Assembly: GCA_945952575.1 (NCBI GenBank)
Contig: CAMFIY010000154.1
Location: 1-6,600 of the forward strand
DNA from: an uncultured Leucobacter sp.
GTDB taxonomy: Bacteria; Actinomycetota; Actinomycetes; Actinomycetales; Microbacteriaceae
Direction: 5' to 3'
Length of the DNA stretch: 6,600 nucleotides
The translations under genes were made by a program, and so were the position numbers. Shown here in pieces: positions 1-5,181 of this stretch. The first letter of the stretch is position 1, and each line of letters starts with the position of its first letter. Below the pieces are notes generated by a model. It saw only the letters and a program-made list of their open reading frames with translations, searched no databases and was not told where the DNA came from.

Positions 1-60
1 ATCGGGAAGCTCCCGCCCATCAGCCGGATCTCAAACAACCTGCCTGGGCAGTACATCTAG
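1..60 (+). CDS. C-terminal end of an upstream gene (partial, 19 codons visible)
   Basis: Frame 1 is open from the window edge and stops at TAG (58-60). The visible peptide is IGKLPPISRISNNLPGQYI. About 17 of its 19 codons end in G or C, as real genes here do, and neither other plus frame shows the same bias with a stop before the promoter at 71. The product cannot be identified from so few residues. A non-coding spacer is the alternative. Confidence 0.4.
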   Translation: MGKLPPISRISNNLPGQYI

Positions 61-70
61 TCCACGGCGG

Positions 71-99
71 TTGACGAGGGTACGTCGCCCGCGTACCAT
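71..99 (+). promoter_or_regulatory. Sigma-70-type promoter of the DUF3846/Mom-like unit
   Basis: A TTGACG -35 box (71-76) and a TACCAT -10 box (94-99) are separated by exactly 17 bp, which is optimal for a housekeeping sigma factor. Transcription would start near 105-107, inside the palindrome at 101-119. The spacer holds a short inverted repeat, GGTACG (79-84) and CGTACC (92-97), whose right arm overlaps the -10 box. The promoter of the ArdC-like gene has the same geometry. It is predicted from sequence only. Confidence 0.65.
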
Positions 100-100
100 C

Positions 101-119
101 AGTGAATGTCACATTCACT
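101..119 (+). promoter_or_regulatory. 19-bp palindromic operator, copy 1
   Basis: AGTGAATGTCACATTCACT is a perfect palindrome of two 9-bp arms around a central C. It begins 2 bp after the -10 box and covers the predicted transcription start, the usual place for a repressor site. An identical 19-bp copy sits at the same place in the promoter at 1458. An RNA hairpin in the leader is less likely, since transcription probably starts inside the left arm. No candidate regulator is encoded in the window. Confidence 0.7.
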
Positions 120-144
120 ACCGTTCTGATCTGAGGAGGACTCC

Positions 145-468
145 ATGACAACGGCCATCAAGATCACCCCCGCTGGCGAGATCGACACCATCCGCATCGA
201 CGAGCTGCCCGACTACCAGCGCGAGATCGGCGGCTGGGTCGCAGAGCTCCGCCTGACCAACGGCCACGCACTGCTCGTCGACGAGGAAGCCGGTCTCAAG
301 GTCACAGAGCCGAACCTGCTCGCCTCGCTCTACCTGACCGAGCACGGCCGCAGCGCACTGCTGTTCAGCACCGCGCTCATCGTCGGGCTGCACCCCAGGA
401 CCGGTGAGTGGATCGACGTCGCCCCCGACGTCGACGAGCAGCTCCGCGCGATCGCTGCGCAGATCTGA
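145..468 (+). CDS. Small DUF3846-like protein
   Basis: This 107-residue soluble protein starts at an ATG with a strong ribosome site, GAGGAGGA (133-140), 4 nt upstream. The fold pattern recalls DUF3846, a small domain common in phage and plasmid genes of unknown function. A GGWVAEL stretch (residues 29-35) follows an N-terminal strand. Next come a VDEEAGLKVTEPNLLASLYL segment (45-64), resembling the family's conserved N-E-E-G-K/L-x-x-N-x-x-A region, and a late hydrophobic strand FSTALIVGL (74-82). There is no signal peptide or membrane segment. It is the first gene of an operator-controlled unit, and its TGA is 4 nt before the ATG of the Mom-like gene, so the two are probably translationally coupled. 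The family match is by memory of the pattern and no biochemical role is known. Confidence 0.75.
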   Translation: MTTAIKITPAGEIDTIRIDELPDYQREIGGWVAELRLTNGHALLVDEEAGLKVTEPNLLASLYLTEHGRSALLFSTALIVGLHPRTGEWIDVAPDVDEQLRAIAAQI

Positions 469-472
469 CCTC

Positions 473-1426
473 ATGCCCACCCTGAACGCTCGGCCGGTAC
501 TCATGCCGGCCGAGCCGCCCTCCTCCCCCGCGAGCGACTACTGCCAGCGTTGGTCTCGCGGCGCCCATTCGTGGCGCCACATCTCCGAAGGCGGGTTCGA
601 CCCCCGTCTATACCAGGTGGCCCCGATCACGGAAGCCGCCGCGCGAGCATTCGTCATCGACGAGCACTACGCAGCATCCTTCCCCGCAGCACGCTTCTCG
701 ATCGGGCTGCTCACCCGCGACGACCGCTTCCCCATCAACGGCGCCATGGTCGACGAGATGGCACTGGTCGGCGTCGCCACCTTCTCCACCCCGATGAGCA
801 GAGGAGTCCTCAGCTCCGTCTTCGGCACGCTCGAGCCCTACGAACAGAGCATCGAGCTCGGCCGATTCGTACTCACCGACACACCCGCGAACGCCGAATC
901 CTGGTTCCTCGCACGCGCTTTCCGCCACGCCTACGACCGGGGCATCCGCGGCGTCGTCTCTTTCGCCGACCCCTTGCCACGGCGCCGACAGATCACCGAG
1001 ACCCTCGACAACGGCACCACAATCGAGCGCATCGAACAGACCTCGCCCGGCCACATCGGCGGGATATACCAAAGCGTCAACGCGATCGCCCTCGGCCGCA
1101 GCACCGCACGCACCCTGAACTACCTCCCCCGCCGCGGCCTCGTGCTCTCCGAGAGATCTCTGTCCAAGGTAAGAGGACAGGAGCGAGGCGCCGACGCCGC
1201 CGAGCGACACCTGGTCTCGCTCGGCGCCCCCATCCGCCGCGCAGGGCAAGACCCGCGAGCCTGGCTGCGCGAGGCGCTCGCCGCGCTCGATGTCACGAAG
1301 ATCAGGCATCCGGGGAACTTCCGATACGCCTTCCCTCTTGGCAGCAGCTCCCAGCGTCGCCGGCTGCCGATCGGGCTGCCGCGCACCGCGTACCCCAAAG
1401 CCGCCACCGACATCCTTCCGGGCTGA
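473..1426 (+). CDS. Mom-like DNA-adenine modification acyltransferase (GNAT-type)
   Basis: This 317-residue protein matches the pattern of actinobacterial relatives of phage Mu Mom. Mom is a GNAT-fold enzyme that converts adenine in DNA to a methylcarbamoylated form and so protects the DNA from many restriction enzymes. The N-terminus carries RWSRGAHSWR (26-35) and FDPRLYQV (42-49). The core has DEHYAASFPAARFSIGL (63-79), ELGRFVLTD (128-136) with NAESWFLARAFR (140-151), then VVSFADP (161-167) and the hallmark PGHIGGIYQSVNAIALGR (192-209). The tail HPGNFRY...YPK (279-309) also fits. Asp166 and Tyr199 are candidate active-site residues by position. Mu Mom is shorter, about 230 residues. I chose ATG 473 because it lies 4 nt after the preceding stop; its own ribosome site is weak, and ATG 503 is an alternative. 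It could instead add another acyl group. Confidence 0.72.
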   Translation: MPTLNARPVLMPAEPPSSPASDYCQRWSRGAHSWRHISEGGFDPRLYQVAPITEAAARAFVIDEHYAASFPAARFSIGLLTRDDRFPINGAMVDEMALVGVATFSTPMSRGVLSSVFGTLEPYEQSIELGRFVLTDTPANAESWFLARAFRHAYDRGIRGVVSFADPLPRRRQITETLDNGTTIERIEQTSPGHIGGIYQSVNAIALGRSTARTLNYLPRRGLVLSERSLSKVRGQERGADAAERHLVSLGAPIRRAGQDPRAWLREALAALDVTKIRHPGNFRYAFPLGSSSQRRRLPIGLPRTAYPKAATDILPG

Positions 1427-1430
1427 GACC

Positions 1431-1445
1431 CCCGCTGCAGGCGGG
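1431..1445 (+). terminator. Short GC hairpin after the Mom-like gene
   Basis: CCCGC (1431-1435) and GCGGG (1441-1445) form a 5-bp stem with a TGCAG loop, 4 nt after the Mom-like stop and just before the next promoter. No T-run follows, so it would be at best a weak terminator, and read-through into the ArdC-like gene is possible. Confidence 0.3.
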
Positions 1446-1457
1446 TGCAAATCGGAG

Positions 1458-1486
1458 TTGACGGGGCATATCGAATGCCTCATACT
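1458..1486 (+). promoter_or_regulatory. Sigma-70-type promoter of the ArdC-like gene
   Basis: TTGACG (1458-1463) and CATACT (1481-1486) are 17 bp apart, matching the promoter at 71 in both the -35 sequence and the spacing. The distance from the first -35 base to the ATG is 74 nt in both cases. The spacer differs in sequence but again holds an inverted repeat, GGCAT (1465-1469) and ATGCC (1475-1479). Transcription would start near 1492-1494. Confidence 0.65.
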
Positions 1487-1505
1487 AGTGAATGTCACAT
1501 TCACT
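1487..1505 (+). promoter_or_regulatory. 19-bp palindromic operator, copy 2
   Basis: This is the same AGTGAATGTCACATTCACT palindrome as at 101-119. Here it extends by one more paired base on each side (T1486, A1506) to 21 bp. It directly abuts the -10 box and covers the predicted transcription start. Two identical sites in matching positions argue for one regulator that controls both the Mom-like and ArdC-like units. Confidence 0.72.
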
Positions 1506-1531
1506 ACTCGTCCACTCTGAGGGAGGACACC

Positions 1532-2407
1532 ATGACCACCAAGACCCGCCGCAGCGGCACCACCCGCCGCACCCCGGAAGAGCGCCGCGCACAGGCCGAG
1601 GCGCTCCACGAGCAGCTCACCGCACAGGTCGCCACGCTGGCCGAGAGCGAGAACTGGAAGGCCTGGCTGCGCTTCGCGCGCATCGTCCGCCGGCGCTCGT
1701 TCTCCAACCAGATGCTCATCCTCGCGCAGGGCGGCACCCACTGCCTCGGCTACCGCCAGTGGGAGACCCTCGGCCGTCACGTCGTCAAGGGCGCGAAGTC
1801 GATCAAGATCTTCGGCTACTCCACCAAGCGGATCGTCGAGGTCGACGAGGCCACCGGAGAAGAGTCCACCAGCAGTCGAGTGATCTACCCGGTGCTCTCC
1901 GTGTTCGACGTCCGCGACACCGATGGCGAGCCGCTCCCCGAGCAGCCGGCCATCTACCTCGAGGGCGACGACGTCGCAGGCCTCTTCGACCAGCTCGCCG
2001 ACTTCATCACCGCGCAGGGCTGGGATGTCGCGCTCGAGGACATCGCACAGGACGGGCTCAACGCGTACACCGATGGCCAGGCCCGACAGATCCGGGTCGA
2101 CAGCAAGATGGCACCGGCCATGCGCGTCAAGACCCTCCTGCACGAGATCGGTCACGCACTTCTGCACTTCGACGAGGGCAGCACCCGCGAGCACCGCGGA
2201 GTGATCGAGACCGAAGCCGAGTCGGTCGCGTACTGCGCCGGTGGCCTCCTCGGACTCGACACGTCCGCGTGGTCGATCGGGTACGTCGCAGGATGGGCCG
2301 GCGGTGACGTCGACCTCATCCGCAGCGTCGCCGGCAACGTCCTCCGTGCCGTCAACGCGATCGCCGACGCCATGCTCGGCGCCGACGACCAGGCCGCGGC
2401 CGCGTAA
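1532..2407 (+). CDS. ArdC-like antirestriction protein with zinc metallopeptidase domain
   Basis: The 291-residue product has the two-part layout of plasmid ArdC proteins, which bind single-stranded DNA and protect incoming plasmid DNA from restriction. Residues about 20-130 form the ArdC-type DNA-binding domain, with WLRFARIVRRRSFSNQMLI (45-63), GYRQWETLGR (73-82) and VVKGAKSIKIFGY (84-96). Residues about 145-291 form an ImmA/IrrE-like peptidase domain. It has a complete HEIGH zinc motif (204-208) and a downstream ETEAESVAY segment (226-234) that supplies the likely third metal ligand, so the active site looks intact. The length is close to that of classical ArdC. The ATG at 1532 has GGGAGGA (1521-1527) 4 nt upstream; an in-frame start at 1445 would begin before the promoter and is rejected. 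It is a single-gene unit between its own promoter and the hairpin at 2413. The protease substrate cannot be inferred. Confidence 0.85.
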   Translation: MTTKTRRSGTTRRTPEERRAQAEALHEQLTAQVATLAESENWKAWLRFARIVRRRSFSNQMLILAQGGTHCLGYRQWETLGRHVVKGAKSIKIFGYSTKRIVEVDEATGEESTSSRVIYPVLSVFDVRDTDGEPLPEQPAIYLEGDDVAGLFDQLADFITAQGWDVALEDIAQDGLNAYTDGQARQIRVDSKMAPAMRVKTLLHEIGHALLHFDEGSTREHRGVIETEAESVAYCAGGLLGLDTSAWSIGYVAGWAGGDVDLIRSVAGNVLRAVNAIADAMLGADDQAAAA

Positions 2408-2412
2408 CAGCC

Positions 2413-2447
2413 CTCGGGGGGCGGGCTCGCCTATGCCCGCCCCCGAG
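2413..2447 (+). terminator. Strong hairpin terminator after the ArdC-like gene
   Basis: The arm 2413-2426 (CTCGGGGGGCGGGC) pairs with 2435-2447 (GCCCGCCCCCGAG) over 13 bp with one bulged G and an 8-nt loop. It starts 5 nt after the stop. The tail AATCTCTGT is only mildly T-rich, a form common in actinobacteria. It separates the ArdC-like gene from the next operon. Confidence 0.6.
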
Positions 2448-2512
2448 AATCTCTGTCCGCGAACACCCCGAACTGCGACCTATACCCCTAGACGAATACC
2501 CCGGAGGAACCC

Positions 2513-2716
2513 ATGGATCTCGCCCTGTCTACCGCCCGCGACTTCGCTCCCCTTCTGCTGGGCAGCGGCGGCCTCGTCGGCATCCTCGTCACCGTCGACA
2601 CTGCACGCCGCGCAGAGCGCACGGTACGGCGCAGCCTCAAGTTCCTCGTCACCCTTCTCCTCAGCGTCGCCGCGGTCGCCGCGGCCGTCGTACTCGGCGC
2701 CGCCCTCTTCCTCTGA
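2513..2716 (+). CDS. Small two-helix membrane protein
   Basis: The family of this 67-residue protein is not recognised. It has two hydrophobic segments, residues about 11-28 and 44-67, joined by a basic linker ARRAERTVRRSLK (31-43). That pattern predicts a membrane hairpin with the linker on the cytoplasmic side. The ATG has a good ribosome site, GGAGGA (2503-2508), 4 nt upstream. It opens a six-gene run. The 65 nt between the preceding terminator and this gene should hold its promoter; TATACC (2481-2486) is a possible -10 box, but I see no convincing -35 box. The repeated ATACCCC at 2482-2488 and 2496-2502 may be a regulatory direct repeat. The secreted nuclease gene starts 11 nt later, so the two may act together at the membrane. 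Confidence 0.65.
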   Translation: MDLALSTARDFAPLLLGSGGLVGILVTVDTARRAERTVRRSLKFLVTLLLSVAAVAAAVVLGAALFL

Positions 2717-2727
2717 ACGGACCACTC

Positions 2728-3450
2728 ATGAACCGCCGAACCACACGCCTCGCCTCCGCCGCCGGCGCTGTTGTCGTCGCCCTGCTCGCTGGCGCGATCG
2801 CGATCACCAGCCAGCCCTCCGGCGTCAGCGACCTCACCGACACCGCGCCCGCGCCTGTGCCTGTGCCTACCGCAGAGATCTCCGCGGACGCCGCCGCAGC
2901 CCTCGATGAGCTCGAGCAGCTCGTCGTGGCCGATGCAGCCGACCAGGACAGCTACGACCGTGACGCGTTCGGGCAACGCTGGGCCGACATCGACCGCAAC
3001 GGCTGTGACCAGCGCAACGACGCACTCGCGGCCGCGCTCGAGAACATCACCACCAAGCCCGGCACACACGACTGCGTCGTCCTCACCGGAACGCTTCACG
3101 ACCCTTACACCGGGCTCACGATCGCCTTCGAGCGCGGCCAGGGCACGAGTGAGCTCGTGCAGATCGACCATGTCGTGCCGCTCGCGTGGGGGTGGCGTCA
3201 GGGCGCCGACGAATGGGACGAGGCCCAGCGTGAGCGCTTCGCCAACGATCCTCTCAATCTGCAGGCCACGGACGGCAGCACCAACCAGTCGAAGAGCGAT
3301 CGCGGCCCCTCCGAATGGATGCCCCCGAACGCGGACTACGGATGCGCCTACGCTGCGCGCTTCGTCGACGTCCTCACCGCCTACCAGCTGACGGTCAACC
3401 CGGCCGACTACTCCACGCTCCGCGCGCAGCTCGCCAGCTGCGCCGCATGA
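2728..3450 (+). CDS. Secreted HNH-family endonuclease (DUF1524/GmrSD C-terminal type)
   Basis: This 240-residue protein has an N-terminal export signal: a basic start (MNRRTTR) and a hydrophobic core (about 9-26). There is no lipobox cysteine. A Pro/Val-rich linker (41-47) follows. The nuclease domain spans about 75-240 and shows the typical actinobacterial pattern DRNGCDQRND (89-98), LTGTLHDPYTG (119-129), IDHVVPLAW (146-154), FANDPLNLQA (171-180), NQSKSDRGPSEWMPP (186-200) and a C-terminal Cys/Tyr segment. The Asp147-His148 pair with Asn177, Asn186 and Lys189 are the likely catalytic and metal-binding residues. Cys93, Cys116, Cys206 and Cys238 could form two disulfides, in keeping with work outside the cytoplasm. 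Related secreted nucleases are common in actinobacteria and may be nutritional or act during DNA transfer; the substrate here is unknown. Confidence 0.85.
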   Translation: MNRRTTRLASAAGAVVVALLAGAIAITSQPSGVSDLTDTAPAPVPVPTAEISADAAAALDELEQLVVADAADQDSYDRDAFGQRWADIDRNGCDQRNDALAAALENITTKPGTHDCVVLTGTLHDPYTGLTIAFERGQGTSELVQIDHVVPLAWGWRQGADEWDEAQRERFANDPLNLQATDGSTNQSKSDRGPSEWMPPNADYGCAYAARFVDVLTAYQLTVNPADYSTLRAQLASCAA

Positions 3451-3476
3451 CCCCCCACCCGAGAGGACTGACAACG

Positions 3477-3887
3477 ATGAGCACTCTGAACAACATCGTC
3501 ATCACCGATGACACCGGCACCCGTTACAACGATCTCTTCCTCGACATCCCGCTGGACAGCTACGAGATCTCCCGCTCCTCTGTCGGCTTCCATTCCGTCG
3601 ACGCGATCGTGCCAGCCGACCCCTACTCGACCCGCGCATCCGAAGATGGTCCGCTCGGTGCACTGCTTTTCCGCTGGGCTCAAGCGCACGTCGCCGGCCG
3701 CAACTACATCATCAGCTGGCAGTACATCGACGCTCACGACGTCCATACCGTCGCCGTCGCCGACACCACCACTCGCGAGCTGCACTTCGTCAACCTGTTC
3801 GGCCACGTCATCGCCGGTCGACGCAGCTACAGGCTCCGTGAGCTCGCCGACGCGCTCGACCTCCTGATCGACGCCAGCTTCGACTGA
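3477..3887 (+). CDS. Hypothetical protein, 136 residues
   Basis: I do not recognise the family. The protein is soluble, acidic and of mixed alpha/beta appearance, with no signal peptide. Visible features are a Trp/Tyr-rich central part (FRWAQAHVAGRNYIISWQYI, 65-84), a predicted strand-turn-strand (HTVAVADTTTRELHFVNLFG, 90-109) and a C-terminal helix (SYRLRELADALDLLIDA, 117-133). I chose ATG 3477 because a GAGAGGA ribosome site lies at 3461-3467. An ATG at 3447 that overlaps the nuclease stop as ATGA would add 10 residues. It lies 26 nt after the nuclease gene and 10 nt before the next gene, within the same run. Confidence 0.7.
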   Translation: MSTLNNIVITDDTGTRYNDLFLDIPLDSYEISRSSVGFHSVDAIVPADPYSTRASEDGPLGALLFRWAQAHVAGRNYIISWQYIDAHDVHTVAVADTTTRELHFVNLFGHVIAGRRSYRLRELADALDLLIDASFD

Positions 3888-3897
3888 GGACCAGGCC

Positions 3898-4143
3898 ATG
3901 CTTTCCGACGAGGTCGCTCGACAGATCATCCACGGCAGCCCCGAGGGCTACGACCTCGGATGTCAGACCCGCGCCGGATGCGCCAACCACCACCACCCCA
4001 CGCTCATGACCTGTTTCGCCGCCGCGATCGCCGTCCGCGATGACTGGCGCCTCGCGAAGCTGCCTCGCAACGAACCCCTCCCCAAATCCGCTCGGCGGCT
4101 ACGCCGCTCCTCCCCCAGAAGCAAGGAAGGAACACCCTCATGA
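3898..4143 (+). CDS. Small Cys/His-rich hypothetical protein, 81 residues
   Basis: This is not a family I can name. Residues 18-54 hold GYDLGCQTRAGCANHHHPTL, then MTC and DDWRLAKLP. Cys22, Cys28, the HHH at 31-33 and Cys39 could bind a metal, though the spacing does not match WhiB or a standard zinc finger. The ATG follows a GAGGA site that overlaps the previous stop. From about residue 58 the sequence turns low-complexity and Arg/Ser-rich (PLPKSARRLRRSSPRSKEG). This corresponds to a GC hairpin in the DNA, so the conserved protein may once have ended earlier. Its TGA overlaps the next ATG by 4 nt (ATGA), which indicates translational coupling. Confidence 0.65.
   Translation: MLSDEVARQIIHGSPEGYDLGCQTRAGCANHHHPTLMTCFAAAIAVRDDWRLAKLPRNEPLPKSARRLRRSSPRSKEGTPS
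4095..4107. repeat. REP-like GC hairpin inside a gene end
   Basis: GCGGC-TAC-GCCGC forms a 5-bp stem with a 3-nt loop, extended by a possible G-T pair. It lies in the low-complexity end of the 3898 gene and resembles short intergenic palindromes of high-GC actinobacteria. Only one copy is in the window, so a repeat family is not shown. Confidence 0.25.
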
Positions 4144-4424
4144 CCGACCCCGAGCTCACTGCGTGGCCGGCACTGCGCCTCGGAGATCATGCCCTCATCC
4201 GGGAGCGCGCGACAGCACGCGAGCTCGCCGTCACCATCGTCGCTCTGCTCGAGCCGATCGAGGGCGAGGGTGAGGGCCTGGTCGACCACCGGGGCCGCGT
4301 CATCCGGCACCACTTCTACGACGCCCGACCCATCGCGGCCGACGTCGATCTCCCCGACCAGCGCGACGTCGACACACGCTTCGCCCGACTGACCGCAGAT
4401 CTCCTGAACACGAGGACACGATGA
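4140..4424 (+). CDS. Hypothetical protein, 94 residues
   Basis: The family is not recognised. The protein is small, acidic and soluble, with a predicted helix at 20-40 (IRERATARELAVTIVALLEP), a short Glu/Gly stretch (EGEGEG, 41-46), a basic patch (DHRGRVIRHHFYD, 49-61) and a C-terminal helix. The start is supported by AAGGAAGG (about 4123-4130) and by a 4-nt ATGA overlap with the preceding gene. The next gene overlaps in the same way, so this is the middle of a coupled trio that is probably made in a fixed ratio. No cysteine, membrane segment or signal peptide is present. Confidence 0.68.
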   Translation: MTDPELTAWPALRLGDHALIRERATARELAVTIVALLEPIEGEGEGLVDHRGRVIRHHFYDARPIAADVDLPDQRDVDTRFARLTADLLNTRTR

Positions 4425-4696
4425 CCGCACCGCTCACCACCACCGAGACCCGCCTGCTACACAAGTCGCTCGAGCTCGCCGCCGGCTACGCGAACAATGA
4501 ACGCGACGAGACCGCGATCCTTGAGCTCAGCGCACGCATCCGACAGGCACAGAAGACCATCCCCTCTGCACCGGACGCGCACACCACGATCCTCGCGACG
4601 ATCGACGCCATAAAGCGCGCAGGACGCCACGAGCAGCTCACCCCTCAGCTGCTCGACCGAGTCGCTGACGAGCTCCTCCAATCCACCCCGCTCTGA
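4421..4696 (+). CDS. Hypothetical all-helical protein, 91 residues
   Basis: I do not recognise this protein. It appears to consist of three or four helices (about 6-25, 28-47, 53-68 and 73-88) with regularly spaced Leu/Ile/Ala, and it lacks Cys and Trp. It starts within the stop of the previous gene (ATGA), with GAGGA a few bases upstream. It is the last gene of the plus-strand run. The following 158 nt to the convergent gene contain no gene but do hold a candidate RNA and terminator. Confidence 0.68.
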   Translation: MTAPLTTTETRLLHKSLELAAGYANNERDETAILELSARIRQAQKTIPSAPDAHTTILATIDAIKRAGRHEQLTPQLLDRVADELLQSTPL

Positions 4697-4709
4697 CCGC
4701 CCCGCGCGG

Positions 4710-4715
4710 TACACT
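4710..4715 (+). promoter_or_regulatory. Possible -10 box of the candidate RNA
   Basis: TACACT matches the -10 consensus at four of six positions and would place transcription at about 4721-4722, exactly where the 5' arm of the RNA stem begins. I see no acceptable -35 box at 16-18 bp upstream, so this is tentative. Confidence 0.3.
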
Positions 4716-4720
4716 AAGGC

Positions 4721-4837
4721 GCGGCACCCGGCTGTTGAGCAGGTTCCCTTCCGCCCCTCGGGGCGATGGCTCCTCCTCAGTTGGATCGTTGGTGAATGTG
4801 ACAATTTCCACGCTCCGGCCGGGTGCCGTTTTCTCTT
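4721..4837 (+). ncRNA. Candidate structured RNA with terminator-like 3' end
   Basis: The arm CGGCACCCGGC (4722-4732) pairs perfectly over 11 bp with GCCGGGTGCCG (4818-4828), and TTTTCTCTT follows at once. Inside, TTGAGCAGG (4735-4743) pairs with CCTCCTCAG (4772-4780), with one mismatch and one G-U pair. That stem encloses a CGCCC/GGGCG hairpin with a CTCG tetraloop (4752-4765). A third small hairpin can form from 4792-4811. The nested design of a closed outer stem, inner arm and T-run suggests a small RNA of about 115 nt rather than a simple terminator. It does not match an RNA family I know. It could also act as the transcription terminator of the upstream six-gene run. Confidence 0.42.
4790..4809 (+). 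other. Operator-like half site / antisense match to both leaders
   Basis: GGTGAATGTGACAATTTCC (4791-4809) matches the 19-bp operator at 14 positions, with one half site and the centre intact and the other half lost. It reads in the complementary orientation. As RNA, 4790-4803 would pair with 107-120 and with 1493-1506 over 14 contiguous bases (13 Watson-Crick, one G-U). There is no promoter at the spacing seen in the two true copies. It may be a decayed operator or an RNA pairing segment. Confidence 0.35.
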
Positions 4838-4854
4838 GCCCCGGTGGCACGCGA

Positions 4855-5103
4855 TCATCGACGATTGCTCACCGGTGGACCAGTCGCCCTCACATACTCC
4901 GACCAGGTGCACTCGACAGCGAGCCTCATTGCATCGTCGGGGAAGTAGCCGATCAACACTCGCCGCTCGGGATCGCGATCGAACGTCACGGAACGCAGCA
5001 GCCTACGGCCGCGGATCTCGACATGGCGGATGATCGCGATCCTCTTGCTGTGGTCGAACACGTACCAGATCCCCGGCTCCGGCGACGCCTGCAGCTGAGA
5101 CAT
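4855..5103 (-). CDS. Small hypothetical protein, about 82 residues
   Basis: The family is not recognised by name. The sequence looks like a compact beta-rich domain: GIWYVFDHSKRIAIIRHVEI (11-30), RRLLRSVTFD (33-42), then RVLIGYFPDD (48-57) and a helix with CTWSEYVR (65-72). The Trp-Tyr and IGYFP elements recall small proteins frequent on actinobacterial mobile elements, from memory only. The start is uncertain: ATG at 5103 is used here, while GTG at 5136 would add 11 residues. Neither has a clear ribosome site. It lies in the same frame as, and 78 nt (or 45 nt) after, the zinc-ribbon gene, so it is probably the last gene of the minus-strand operon. It converges on the plus-strand run. Confidence 0.62.
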   Translation of the reverse strand: MSQLQASPEPGIWYVFDHSKRIAIIRHVEIRGRRLLRSVTFDRDPERRVLIGYFPDDAMRLAVECTWSEYVRATGPPVSNRR

Positions 5104-5181
5104 CGGAGACCAGTGCTGCACCACAACAGCGAACACTATGCCGGCGCACCGACAGCCCCGTGCCGACGACGACCGCGTGAC

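Noticed and set aside
404..472. Longer start (404) for the Mom-like gene
   Set aside because: It overlaps the end of the DUF3846-like gene by 65 nt, and the added residues are a Ser/Thr-rich out-of-frame reading. ATG 473 directly follows the preceding stop.
550..1461. Long plus-strand frame within the Mom-like gene
   Set aside because: It is Arg/Pro/His-rich with no recognisable domain, typical of a shifted frame in high-GC sequence.
608..2194. Long minus-strand open frame of 528 codons
   Set aside because: It spans two well-supported plus genes and their promoter and has the Gly/Val/Glu-rich composition of an antisense shadow in high-GC DNA.
2488..3474. Minus-strand open frame opposite the HNH nuclease gene
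   Set aside because: The plus strand carries clear HNH motifs and a signal peptide, and the minus product is a low-complexity shadow.
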